A stretch of 43,380 bases of DNA from contig JAYMTA010000088.1 of assembly GCA_036897625.1 (NCBI GenBank), positions 1 through 43,380 of the forward strand, written 5' to 3'. The notes under the pieces are model-generated. The model saw only the letters and a list, made by a program, of their open reading frames with translations. It made no database searches and was not told the origin of the DNA. The translations under genes were made by a program, and so were the position numbers. This document shows, piece by piece, positions 1 through 10,218 of this stretch. How positions within the stretch are numbered: position 1 is the stretch's first letter; each line of letters starts with the position of its first letter. Source of the DNA: Pelargonium cotyledonis (lineage: Eukaryota > Streptophyta > Magnoliopsida > Geraniales > Geraniaceae).

Positions 1-39
<39 letters not shown>
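1..39. repeat. (AG)n microsatellite
   Basis: The window opens inside a perfect AG dinucleotide run, so its full length is unknown. Confidence 0.95.
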
Positions 40-41
<2 letters not shown>

Positions 42-1072
42 TACTAGTTGCTCTCTTTCTCTATTTCTCCTTTTCCTATTTACCCAATTGTGCCGTACAC
101 ACCAATAGGAAATAGTTCAAAATTAAAATAAAATCCAAGTCAAAACTCGAACTTGAATTTTCAAATATTTACTAAAATTAGTCTGTAAACTTTCACAACA
201 ATCCATTTGAAAAATTCGTAGACTAAATCGTGTCGAAACAAAAAAGTTTAGGGACCAGATTAAAGTTTTTACCCATAATCTAAGGTAATTTTATTTTTTT
301 TGGTACTCAATTTCTAAATGGATCAAGTTGGCAAGTAACGTGTATATCTAGTTACCAATGTCACGACCTAAGGAACGATGTCATGGTCCTAGAGCGGGAC
401 CAAGATTCATAGTCGCGAGGTGTTGATGAATTCTTTGGCGAGCTTGGAGCTCCTCGTGCGATTTAAAAGTTGAGGAGATGAGTAGAGTTTAATTGACTGA
501 TTGGGCTTCTACAGATGAGATCACTAGAGTCAAGATTGAAATTCTCGAAGTTGGGTTCTTTATGGACAATTTTTATTAGTCAATGAATCATTCCTTTTGA
601 AAAGTGATTGTTGTACGAGGTCGCAATATTAGTATGGAAACAAGGATCCATGAGATCTCGTGAGGGCCTTGTTCCCGCTACAGAGCTACGACCTTGAGGA
701 CTTATGCCTCAAAAATGGGTCGAGCATGAACCTTTCCAAAGTTCCTTTGAGATTTGTAGACGGCCAATGGAGCAAAAGAAATGAGATGTAATAGTCGAAA
801 GCAACATAAAACAATAATGTAGTTGAAACCAAGATTCACTTCATTGTTACTTCAAGATAATCAAACTAAAGAAAACATTTTTTTAGAAGAAAAAAAAAAT
901 AGTACAAGAGATTAAGGTTAGAAATAGACTATATTGGTCACATATAATTAACTTTGTTACTAATTCTACGATATTTTTCAAGTCCAAAATACTAAAAGAA
1001 TTAAGGAAAAAATGATAATGTTCTCATGTGGTATAAGTGTGTGCTATATGGTATTCATGTGCACTTCTTTCC
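40..1072. other. Intergenic, no gene recognised
   Basis: AT-rich DNA with a more GC-balanced stretch at about 360-780. Translations of that stretch are broken by stops in every frame and match no family I recognise. It may be decayed transposon sequence, but nothing diagnostic is visible. Confidence 0.5.
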
Positions 1073-1350
1073 ATTATATTATTTGGTTACAAATTTGCGA
1101 AATTGGGCCCTCCAAATAAACATTCTAACCATTATATATAACGATTGCTTAAGGTGGACATCTCATAGACATCATTCCAAGTAATGGTATCATTTTTCTT
1201 AGTTTAGAGCCAAATATTTCATTCAATTGAGCTATGAGATTTTAAATATATAGATATAATATCAATTATTAGGTACACTTTGCATTTATATCCAACCATT
1301 TGAACTGAGTTTGTGGACATCTGACACACCAAACTAAATTTTGTCTGATA
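1073..1350 (+). promoter_or_regulatory. Promoter-like block, copy 1 (duplicated at 9243-9530)
   Basis: This block is a diverged direct repeat of 9243-9530. Both copies share the 'gggccctccaaa' core, then 'cattctaaccattatatata' with a TATA-like run near 1131-1141, then a related segment ending near 'aaattttgtctgatat'. It lies upstream of the Bet v 1-like exon relic at 1946-2225, so I infer that it is the promoter and leader of that gene family. Similarity and TATA-like run are seen; promoter function is inferred. Confidence 0.5.
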
Positions 1351-1440
1351 TAAACCTGATCTAACGTTATAATTTTTTAAAGAGGTATGAGGTTTGAGTC
1401 ATATTTTTGTTTGATTTCCTTATTTTAGGCTTATGAAACT

Positions 1441-1580
1441 CTTGGCGACGGCGACGGTGACATAAAACCGAGGATTCGGGCGTCACTTTATTTTATTTTA
1501 TTTTATTCTCATTTATGAAAGAATTCCAATTTTTGAATTTGATTTACCTGAAATAATTTAGTTCACATTTTTCATTCGAA
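1441..1580 (+). pseudogene. Truncated fragment resembling the DUF506 gene exon 1/intron 1 junction
   Basis: Bases 1443-1482 resemble the GGC/GAC-rich end of exon 1 of the DUF506 gene (about 13105-13150), including the shared 'gattcgggcg'. Bases 1483-1580 resemble the start of its intron (about 13247-13326), with the shared string 'tcacatttttcatt' and matching AT-rich sequence before it. About 95 bp spanning the splice donor is missing. The intron match is the stronger half; the exon half is GC-simple and could be partly coincidental. No open frame remains. Confidence 0.5.
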
Positions 1581-1945
1581 CCCAAAATTTGATCCGACAA
1601 ATTTTCAAGTTGGATAGGATAAGATTCATCCAATAGATATGGATCAGATCAGACAAATTTTGGAATCCGATCCAACCAGTGGCCTGAAATTTTGAACGGA
1701 CTTGAACCTCTATCAAATCAAATTCAAATGAGTTCTTATCAATTTGAATTCGATTTGAAATTCCAAAATTCCACCTCTAAGGACTTCTGCAGGAGCAACG
1801 AAACTCCAGCGGCTTCCATAGTATGGTTGAAAATTTGATATGGCTCGACATCACTTTTTATATAAACATGTAATATTTTTACTTCAATTGATGATATCCC
1901 AATCGAAATGACCAATATGTTTCCTTTTTCTTTTTGTCAAATAAG

Positions 1946-2225
1946 GTTTGTCATTCGCTTATTACAACGAGAAATTCGAGGTAGTCAACAACAAGAGGCG
2001 AATGAAAGACACCGAAGTGGTCAAAGGAGGATATTTGACCATAGAGTTCACTCAATGTCAAATTCGTTTTGAAATAACCGAAAAGGGCAATGATTCTATC
2101 CACAATAGAGTAAGAAACTAAAGAAGTAGCAAGAATTGCTTCAACCATTGTCTCTACCCAACCAATGGTTGCTATTTCAGAAATTGCCCAAAGAATATTT
2201 GGCCACCAAATAGAGCTCAAGAAAT
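1946..2225 (+). pseudogene. Bet v 1 / norcoclaurine-synthase-like exon 2 relic (copy 1)
   Basis: In one frame the plus strand reads YNEKFEVVNNK, then DTEVVKGGYLTIEFT, then RFEITEKGNDSI. This matches the second exon of plant NCS-like/phytohormone-binding Bet v 1 proteins. A frameshift after NDSI moves the reading to a frame with STQPMVAISEIA near the C-terminus, and stop codons interrupt it. A splice-acceptor-like AG precedes the block at 1944-1945. No exon 1 is found upstream. The sequence is homologous to 7586-7866, including the 3' flank after the stop ('gccaccaa.tagagctca'). A 89-codon antisense frame across it is a by-product. Confidence 0.8.
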
Positions 2226-3010
2226 GACTTATAACATCTTTTCTTGACTTTTTATTTTATTTTATTTTATATATTTTTTTTGTTGTTGCAAGTTCATGTA
2301 TCATTCAAATGTGCTAAAGAATAATTACCATCAGAAGTGTGAGAGACGAACAAATCCTGAATTATTTTATAGCTAACTCTGGGAATAAATCACATATATA
2401 TTGCAACAGTAAATCAACAATTATTTGTATTGTTACAATTTGAAATCAATTCACAAGGTCAAGTTAATTTTGTCTAATTTGACCTCAAATATACAGTTTT
2501 GTTCAAATTCAAAAGTTCATGACCATTTTAGTATAAAAATAGTTATTGAATAGCAAATATAAGCCCAAGAACAAAAATTGGATCTCTTTCATTTAACTAA
2601 AAATAAGAGCCCAAGAACAAAAGACTCATTCCGGAAAAACGAAGCCTGGAGAACACGGATTCAGCATATATACATTGAATCCGTCGCGACGGCAAGATCA
2701 TTGCAGAGAGCTCAAAAATATGCTCAGGTCAGGCTCAAGATAGTATTTCAATAATCCGGAGAGCAAATTAAACATTTCTGGTCCAATATATTCAACCCCA
2801 TGATCGACTTTGTCTAAATCTCATGATCCACATACTTTCGACTGTATTTACGTAATCGAGATAAATTTTAGTTCATTTGTCACTTTTCCGGTATTTTGAG
2901 GGACATTTGTCCACACCAATCTTTTCAATATATTCAGCCACATGACCTACTTCATGCAACCACATTTGGATTCAGATAGGCTCAAAATGTGATTTCATTT
3001 ACCCGATAAT
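2226..3010. other. Intergenic, nothing recognised
   Basis: AT-rich. The first about 150 bp are still homologous to the 3' flank of the copy-2 Bet v 1-like pseudogene (after 7866). Beyond that I see no gene, RNA or transposon end. Confidence 0.5.
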
Positions 3011-3745
3011 GTATGTTATTACACGAATGTCCTGGTTACAAATATCTCGGAATGTCCTGACATGAATGTCTTGATCATTGGTTAATATTGGTTGGCTCGC
3101 CTAAGCCAAATTGCCATACATTTAGATTCTTTAACTCTTTCAATATACTGTTCATTAATGGCCATTAACTCAAGAACCTCTGTTGGAGAAAGATTGGAAA
3201 AGTACAAACTGTGCAATGTGACAGCTTTGGCTTTGTGTTCCATTCGTGATTCGTAAAATCTGGACATTCGTGTAATCAAAACGATGAAAAACATTCGTGA
3301 TAGAGACATTCGTAATCAGCACACTCATGTAATCAAAACTAAAACACAGTCATGATCAGGACTTTCTTGTGATCAAGACATTCATGCCAGGACATTCGTG
3401 TAATCAAAACTAAAAAAACATACATGATCTGGATATTCAGGTTAGGGACAAACGTGTGAACATGACGTGTAATCAAAAACTACAAATCATTCGTGATCGC
3501 AACGTTCGTGATAATAGGAACTTTCGTAATCGAGACACTCGTGCAATCATAACTAATAATATGAATGAAAACTAAAATCCTTAGTAATTGAAAATTCGTA
3601 ATCGGGACAGTTGTTTAATCAAAACTGAAAAAACATTCAGGATTGGTACATTTGAGTGATTAAGACATTTGTGTAATAAAAAAACTAAAAAATCGGAACA
3701 TTCGTGATCAAGACAGTCTTGATCGGGATATTCGCGTGATCAGGA
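3011..3745. repeat. Degenerate tandem array of a 'gacattcgtgtaatcaaaact' type unit
   Basis: Many imperfect copies of 'acattcgtgatc' and 'gacattcgtgtaatcaaaac' occur from about 3241 to 3745, with irregular spacing. Left of the embedded UTP13 fragment (3021-3080) the same motif is in the opposite orientation ('acgaatgtcc', 'catgaatgtcttgatca'), making an imperfect inverted repeat with about 3371-3410. The array lies between the two UTP13 C-terminal copies. No coding potential is seen. Confidence 0.7.
3085..3258 (-). pseudogene. Second UTP13/TORMOZ C-terminal fragment
   Basis: The minus strand encodes EWNTKPKL, then (after a one-base shift) a frame reading SPTEVLEL. This corresponds to the UTP13 C-terminal domain segment also found at 3785-3928. 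The two copies also share downstream noncoding sequence ('ttggttggctc.....taagcc'), so they arose by duplication of a longer segment. The open frame through it is short and has no start in context. Confidence 0.65.
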
Positions 3746-3784
3746 TTTTATTGGTTGGCTCATTTAAGCCAGATTTATCTACAT

Positions 3785-6205
3785 TTAAATTCTTGAACTC
3801 TTTCAAAATACAGTAAGTTAAAGAACTTTACTTCAAGAATCTATGTTGGAGGAAGGATGTTAAAGGGTTGGAAAAGCACAAGCTGTGCAATGTGACAGAG
3901 CTTCAGCTTCGTGTCCAATTCTCATGCAATAAAAACATTGTATATCAGACTTATAAATATCAATTCCCTTTGAAATATTGCAGAAAAATCCCCTTGTCTT
4001 CTAGAGATTAGCATGAATGTGGCATCAGCAAAAATGACACAAACTAACAGAAGTTAGTTTTTCCTAAGAATCAATGCACATGTATCTATTACATTTTTTT
4101 TATGTAAGATTAGGAGATCTATTCGATGATGGTTAATTGTCCCTTCAATTATTTAGAATTTCCTTGAATAATCAATAACATACTAAACAAGGCTAAAACA
4201 AATGGTCACATGAACTGACCTCTTTCCAAAAAGATTCGTCCTTGTCTAGCACAAATTGGCAACAGCATCACCTCCACCTGTGGGAAGCATTTCCATCTTC
4301 TTGCGAAGAGCCAAAGCCCACACCTACAAGCTAAATCTTATTGAAAGTTGTACTTTAAAATTGAATGCAACCATTGAAACCTAGCAAACTAATGAATACC
4401 TTCATCAAATAAAATGACAAGAGTACCATTTCAAGGGCTTTTAGTTTTCTTACAACTGCATTGTGCAGGTAATTAACCATGTATGCTTCATAATATCTAT
4501 GGAATGATACAATCACATAGGACTAGAGCTGGCAACTCATGTTTTGGTTTCGTATATGGGTTTTCATGTTTGGGATGAAAAGATCTAATCCAAACTAAAA
4601 TAGGTGACTGGCAATTTTGTAGTGTCAAAAACAATCCATCCGGCCCGAAAACAATTGGGTCTATATTATGAGACCCAAACCCAGAAAAATATACATCGAA
4701 TTTCTGGTGACCACGGGTTTTTGGTTCATCTCTATATAGGATATTCTTTGGTAGTCTAGTGTTAAAATAATAGGGACAGTTATTACCTTGTCCTCGTATT
4801 GATCGTAAGTACCAATGCATTCATTTGTTTTTACAGTCCATAACCTCACCAAACCATCAGCACCTGCAAACAATTATTCTAGTTGATTAAATATGTTAAA
4901 GAATCATAAACAATGCAGATGAGCACTATATATAGTCCCATTAAGACAAGAAACAAATTGAGTCCCACTAGAAAGAAAAGACACTCTAGACACACTTGAT
5001 GTGTGCCCTTCAAATGTTTTCAAGCATGAACCATCAGTTATGGCCCATATCTTAATTGTTGTATCGCCAGATGTTGTAAAAACACTTTGATCAACCAGTG
5101 AAATTAAAAGAGGTGGTACTTCACAATTACTAACATGAGAACCACTGAAAACTAAAGTGTCATTTGGTGCAACAGCAACAATTTATATCTTTACCATGAG
5201 CTGCCACCACTGCTTTTGATTTTCAGATTACTAGGCTGTTCCAAATCATTTGAGAAGCCGTCAAAGTCCCAAACATTGAGAGTCCAATCACTAATCAAGA
5301 GGAAGACATTGTTTATTTAGACATGACAGTGATCAATAGGTTGTCAGGTTATTAATGGCATATCTGTAACCAGCAGGGAAAAAAGGAAACAATGGCATGC
5401 AGTGTGAAGCAATATGAAAAGTCCATTGTTTAGGAGATGAGGAAAAGATATTGAAACAGGAAAGAGAGGCTAAATCTTGCAACAACAAATAGTTCCTATA
5501 AGTACCCGTCCAAAAGTAGATGAAAAAGCGTTAATACATAACCACTGGGACAGTGAGCAACCTACACTTGGACCAACTTCAATAAAACATAATGTCATAA
5601 GACTTGGGAGAGTACTGATATACCTAACAATACACTACACAAATGACTAACAAATACATTGTCTACTGCCACTGACGAAAAAATTGTGATTCTTCTTTGA
5701 AAGGCAACGGCTCCAACAGCTCCCATATGTCCAGCACCAACTCCACAACCTAACCTGTGAGAAACTATTCAAATATAAAAAATAAAAAAATAAAAAAATA
5801 AAAAACACTTCATGTAAGCCCAAAGCAAAGAAGCAAATCAAAACTCCAAAAGCAAGAATCAAGAAGTGAGCCCTCCAGCACTGAAACAAAAGCAGAGATG
5901 TGAAACTTACACTATTATCCTTGCTTCCTGTAACCACCCACAAGCATTTTTCCAGAACTTGATAGGCATAAAACAATGTCAGCATGGCCTGACAGCACAT
6001 ATGAACATGACATGGATGCAAGGTTGTATAAGAACCTGTAAATTCAAATCGGGGACACATGTAAAGAATAGAACTTTTGGCAAAATCTCACAATAAGAGA
6101 AAAAATGACAAACAGATTTATATACAAAGAACACTTGACACCTGTATCCGTGTCAACAAAAAAGTAAAATTAGCGGTTCATGATTTGTAGAAACAGCAAG
6201 GTATT
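3785..6205 (-). pseudogene. UTP13 (TORMOZ/TBL3) WD40 pseudogene, 3' portion
   Basis: Pieces in gene order on the minus strand: 6174-6202 (YLAVSTNHE); 5911-6035 (YNLASMSCSYVLSGHADIV, then a frameshift to VTGSKDNS); about 5640-5754 (GVGAGHMGAVGAVAF, frameshift, NHNFFVSGS); about 4935-5315 (SDWTLNVWDFDGF; AVVAAHGKDIN; VAVAPNDTLVFSGS; IKIWAITDGSCLKTFEGH); 4787-4863 (ADGLVRLWTVKTNECIGTY); 4220-4323 (VWALALRKKMEML..GGGDAVANLC, then TAG); and 3785-3928 (LKLCHIAQLVLFQ, with TAG after NILPPT). Several splice sites survive. The order and motifs are those of the C-terminal WD40 blades and helical tail of UTP13, a U3 snoRNP/SSU processome protein. At least five frameshifts, internal stops and a missing N-terminal half make it non-functional. 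Confidence 0.85.
4524..4734. mobile_element. hAT-type MITE inside the UTP13 pseudogene
   Basis: The left end TAGAGCTGGCAA and the right end (read inward, TAGAGATGAACC) are diverged terminal inverted repeats (8 of 12). The 8-bp flanks cataggac (4516-4523) and tataggat (4735-4742) match at 6 of 8 positions, the expected hAT target-duplication size. The interior is noncoding and rich in 'gggt/accc' words typical of non-autonomous plant hAT elements. It sits in the intron between the 4787-4863 and 4220-4323 exon relics. Confidence 0.6.
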
Positions 6206-6257
6206 TTCCCCCTTATTCGGGACATCCGATTCGGGACATTCCATGTTTTTTTTTTTT

Positions 6258-6650
6258 CAAAACCAAACTATACGTATATGAGAGAGAATCAGTCGGTAAT
6301 TCCAAAAACAAAACACAAAAACAGTCTTCTTCAAAAACCAAACTATACGTATATGAGAAAGAATCGGCCAGTAGTTTCGAAAACAAAACACATAGTTACA
6401 TCAGATTGGAAGATTGAGGAACAAAAATAGTTCTTTTAAAAACCAAACTATAGGTATATGAGAAAGAATCAGCCGGTAATTTCAAAAAACAAAACGACCG
6501 ATCACATCAATCTTTCAAATTCAAACCCATGACCGAGTTCGTTTAATTTCATAACCCTTGCAAGATTGAAGAAAAAAATAGTTTTTTTTTTAAAAAACCA
6601 AAATATACGTATATGAGAAAGAATCAGACGTTAAGTTTAAAATCAAAACG
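6258..6650. repeat. Four-copy dispersed direct repeat with a TACGTA core
   Basis: A roughly 55-bp unit beginning 'aaaccaaactatacgtatatg' minus its last base, followed by 'agaaagaatcagccggtaat', occurs at about 6258, 6333, 6438 and 6594. Spacing grows from about 75 to 105 to 156 bp as unrelated filler is added between copies. The third copy has TAGGTA in place of TACGTA. The repeats lie upstream, in minus-strand terms downstream, of the TATA/telo-box region at 6750-6869. Confidence 0.75.
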
Positions 6651-6749
6651 AATAATCAATGGTGATCGCGGCTCTGTTAATCAATAGGAAGAGAAGCAGA
6701 GATACAAAAACATAAGCCAAAATTACGAACCTCTGTGACGTTCAATCTG

Positions 6750-6869
6750 AAACCCTAAATCATAATCGAATCTAAACGATTGACGCGAACGAGTGGCGAA
6801 GAGAGAGCGGTCCTACGTTGTGTTCGCCAAGATTTTATCAATAAAATAATGAGAGGCCCGTATTTATAG
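6750..6869 (-). promoter_or_regulatory. Orphan promoter: TATA box plus telo-box leader
   Basis: Read on the minus strand, CTATAAATA (6861-6869) is followed by a leader-like region containing TTAGGGTTT (6750-6758), the telo-box typical of plant ribosome-biogenesis and translation genes. A candidate splice donor follows near 6730. No start codon with a usable frame follows. Because the next relic on this strand is UTP13, itself a ribosome-biogenesis gene, this may be the surviving promoter of that gene after loss of its 5' exons. That link is inference. Confidence 0.45.
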
Positions 6870-7143
6870 ACAGCTGAGCTCACCTGTTTCTACTTTCTTT
6901 CCGATGTGGGACTCTCATGTGAGCACTAATTTTCTTTTTTTCTTAACTTGATCCCCACGTTTCCATTCAACACTATTTTTTTTCTCTCCTCTGACAAACG
7001 CCGGCGTTTTGGTGAATCTTTTGCAGGCAAAGTAGCTTTGTCCTCAGTCTCAATCTCTTTCTTTATATCCGAACAACATTAGCTTCACAAGTCACAACAT
7101 TAATTAGTTTCTTGGCAAAATAAAAACCTTTGAGATTTTAAAA

Positions 7144-7866
7144 ATGGCAGCAAAAGTGGAAGCTTGTCTCATGAGTTGGAGCTGTTTGTGCCGCCGAGCA
7201 AAGCATATGGAACACTCGAATTGTCGAAGCTCGTCGTTGAGAAGGTCATGGAGCTACTTGCCGGAGTTGAGGTCATAGAAAGCGATTGAGGAGTTGGAAC
7301 TATCCTAAAACTAGTACTTGCACCAGGTAAATATGTAACACTAGCTAGAGATTCAACGTTTGTGTGTCAAATTGGATTTTCTATCGTTTTGCATGGAGTT
7401 CTTTGTTGATTTTTGAGTTGGGTCAAATGTCAAAGAAAAAATATTTTGGGTTTGAGCTTAGGTAAATTGCTTTTGACCTAAAATTTAAATCGACAAACAA
7501 TATAATAAAAGGTATCTCAATTGTTTTATCATAACCTAGTCCAAATAATTGGTCTATTGTCTGATTTTGTTTTTAAATAAATTAGCTTTGTCATTCGTTT
7601 CTTACAACGAGAAGTTCACAATAGTCGACAACGAGAAACACATTAAGGTAACTAAAGTGGTCTAAAGAGGTTATTTGACCATCGGATTCACTCCATATCG
7701 AATTAGCCTCGAAATAATCGAAAAGGAGAGCGATTCGAGCGTCATCAAATCCACAATTGAGTATGAAGCTGAAGAAGAAGCTGCAGGCATTGCTTCTTCA
7801 GTTGTCACAATCCAGCCAACGGTTGCTATGTCACAAATTACCAAAGAGTATTTGGCCACCAAGTAG
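7144..7866 (+). pseudogene. Bet v 1 / norcoclaurine-synthase-like pseudogene (copy 2)
   Basis: Exon 1, 7144-7326: ATG, MAAKVEA, a frameshift, then HELELFVPPSKAYGTLEL, VVEKVMELLAGVEVIESD, a TGA stop, GVGTILKLVLAPG, and a GT donor at 7327. Exon 2, 7586-7866: SYNEKFTIVDNEKHIKVTKVV, a TAA stop, RGYLTIGFTPYRISLEIIEK, IKSTIEYEAEEEAAG, and a normal TAG at 7864. The two-exon structure and length are those of plant NCS-like Bet v 1 fold proteins, which bind or convert small hydrophobic ligands. One frameshift and two nonsense codons disable it, yet the reading is otherwise well kept, so the loss looks fairly recent. An open frame of about 63 codons remains at 7675-7866. Confidence 0.85.
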
Positions 7867-8233
7867 AGCTCAATAAGTGAAACTTCAAAAATGTCTTGTT
7901 GATTTCTTGTTCTTGTTCTTCTCTTTTTATTGCAAGTTCATATATGTAGCACTGAACATGCTTTGGAAATATAGTCATCAGTGGTGTGCGCGACAAGTGA
8001 TAGAATCATGGACACTGAAGTTTCGACCCATATTTTTACGAAATCCCTTGAAATAATAGACCGTTTGGTTATGTCATATTTATATTGAGAAAGTTAAAAA
8101 CTGAATCGGAAAAATTAACGTGTACAAACTCACATCTGACATGTACAATCCAAAACTATTTTTTTTGTACTAGATATCCAAATGGCCAGCTCTATCCACT
8201 ATTGAATTATACGTTTTATTCTAACAACTATTT

Positions 8234-8998
8234 TTTTGAATGGTAACGCTTTCATTAATCAAATATTGAATATATCAGGTAACCTAACGTACTCAACGAA
8301 ACCAGACTTGTACGTACAAACCAAAGCAAACCCTAACCGTACATAGCTTATTTCCAAACTTGTAGTGACACCACTAGTCTCAAGAACTGCGAAAGACATC
8401 AAACCGAACAACACCTAACCAGACACCAAAACCCAATCCCAAATAGCAAATCCAACCCTGGCATTCGGAGTCCTATCAGGAGACTCAGAAAAGCTAATTC
8501 AGAACCAACTCTCCTCACCCCTACAAAAAATCTAATCAGTAAAACAACAACTAAGCCAAACCAAGCAAATAAAACTAGACCTAAACTAAAGGGAACTAAT
8601 AAAGTAAAAATCGAACAAATCAAAACAAAACCTAATCGATGTAACCCATAAACTATCCGTGGAGACGCACATCCTCCGCCATGATCGCACTTCATTTCAC
8701 TGAAAATCAGTTTCAAACCGACCGCCGTCGCCTTCTCGCCGCACGTACACAACACAGAATCTGCAACCCGAACCTGTGTCCCCTTTGAACGCCTACTTTC
8801 GCCGCCGCCCAACACCCACGACTGCGCCTCCGTCTATCGAAACTTACCGTCCGACTGCTACCCTCCTTCGCCGCCTGACTGTTGCCCTCCCTCGCCGATC
8901 CAGAACCCATCGCCGACACCCACAAAACTGAAAACTAAAGCCTAAAACTGAAAATCCTAAAATGCTACTCCATAGAGAGAGAGCATACAGACCACAGT
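8234..8998 (-). mobile_element. Retroposed insertion (L1-like) with 20-bp target-site duplication
   Basis: The sequence ttttattctaacaactattt occurs at 8214-8233 and again at 8999-9018, a 20-bp perfect duplication. The insert's minus-strand 3' end reads 'taatgaaagcgttaccattc' followed by an A-run (seen as T's at 8231-8237), a typical plant LINE 3' tail. The GC-rich part (about 8640-8930) holds only short frames and no recognisable reverse transcriptase. It is therefore a non-autonomous or internally deleted LINE, or another RNA copied by LINE machinery. Confidence 0.8.
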
Positions 8999-9018
8999 TT
9001 TTATTCTAACAACTATTT

Positions 9019-9242
9019 GTAATGATAAAAATGTATGACAAAGTACATAATTACTAAAATTCACTATCATCTACTCATTTTAGTTAGTTTATATAATTAA
9101 CAAAATATTTATGAATATGATATGTTCAATTCACATATTAGAATTCTTTGTCGGACTCTAAAACCATTTATCTATATAAATAAATAAATAATGTAAATAA
9201 TTAGGCCACAACACCAACAAAAAGTTAAAAATATTAATTCTT
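9019..9242. other. AT-rich spacer
   Basis: Nothing recognised between the retroposed insertion and the second promoter-like block. Confidence 0.5.
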
Positions 9243-9530
9243 ATATTATTTGGATACAAAATTGTGAAAATGGGCCCTCCAAAAGAACATTCTAACCATT
9301 ATATATAATGATTGCTTAATGTCGACATCCCATGGACATCACTCCTAGTAATGGTAACATTTTTTTATGTTAGAGCCAAAGATTTGATTGAATTAATCTA
9401 CTAGATTTCAAATACTACTATATAGGTATACTATCAATTATCCAATACATTTGCTCTTACGTCTGACAATTTTAACCTAAACTCATAAGTACTTAGCACT
9501 CAACTCAATTTTGTATGATATTTTCTTGAT
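9243..9530 (+). promoter_or_regulatory. Promoter-like block, copy 2
   Basis: Diverged repeat of 1073-1350 with the same order of shared words and a TATA-like run near 9298-9308. No Bet v 1-like exon follows, so if it is a promoter its gene has been lost or replaced. It suggests a third former copy of the tandem family. Confidence 0.5.
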
Positions 9531-9978
9531 TCGACTAATTTTTAGATCAGATTAAATTTATTTTTTGAAACTTTGGATCGAAACTAAAATCTAGCCCGAA
9601 CCAATCCTGTAATCCGATTTGTCCATTGTACTTGTACTTGAAGTGAAGATATATAAGTTGCAATGAACGTGGACACAAACTAAGAAGCTAGACTTGGACT
9701 TGGTCAAGGGACTTCAACGTCCAATACTGATTCAGTGATAACGGATTATAGTGTCAATAAGCTTACTAGCTAATCAGTGATCAACATTTAAAATTTAGAA
9801 ATTGCTTGACAGTCAAGAGTCTATACATACATATATAAGGATGGAGGATTATAAATCAAGATTTATTTGACTTTGGTTAAGACATGATCAGGTGACGACA
9901 CCTCAATAAAGATCATGAATCCAGCCGAGTCGCTTTACTCCCACCAATTCACTAAAGTAGCTATGAGTGAAATTTAAT

Positions 9979-10144
9979 GATGTGTTATTATCTCATTATG
10001 ACACTTTATTGGTTTGACTTAGCTTAAGCCATAAAATTTTTGGCTTAAATTTTTTATTCTCACACATATATATATATAGTGAATAGAATATGAGCCAAAA
10101 AAATTTGTTTAAAATAAATCAAGCCAACGAGATAATGACACCTC
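9979..10144. mobile_element. MITE with GAGGTG-type inverted ends (copy A)
   Basis: The left end GATGTGTTATTATCTC and the inverted right end GAGGTGTCATTATCTC are near-identical, and the similarity continues inward (GGTTTGACTTA versus GGCTTGATTTA). The element is 166 bp, AT-rich and noncoding. It shares its terminal motif with the element at 10219-10386. The superfamily is not determined, and the target duplication is unclear. Confidence 0.6.
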
Positions 10145-10218
10145 GTTACTTTTCACTTATACCTACTCAAGTGAACGGGTGGGAGCAGAACTATCCGCTT
10201 GGATCCAAGTTTTTTAAT

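Noticed and set aside
1590..1790. Another hAT-like element ending TTCCACCTCTA near 1780
   Set aside because: Only one plausible end is visible; no matching left terminus or target duplication was found.
1951..2220. 89-codon minus-strand open frame
   Set aside because: It is antisense to the Bet v 1-like exon relic, whose plus-strand translation matches the family; the antisense peptide matches nothing.
5866..6096. Plus-strand 76-codon frame
   Set aside because: Overlaps the minus-strand UTP13 exon relic, which explains the sequence.
8399..8925. Two minus-strand frames (138 and 70 codons) as genes
   Set aside because: They lie wholly inside the retroposed insert, overlap each other in different phases, and show no domain.
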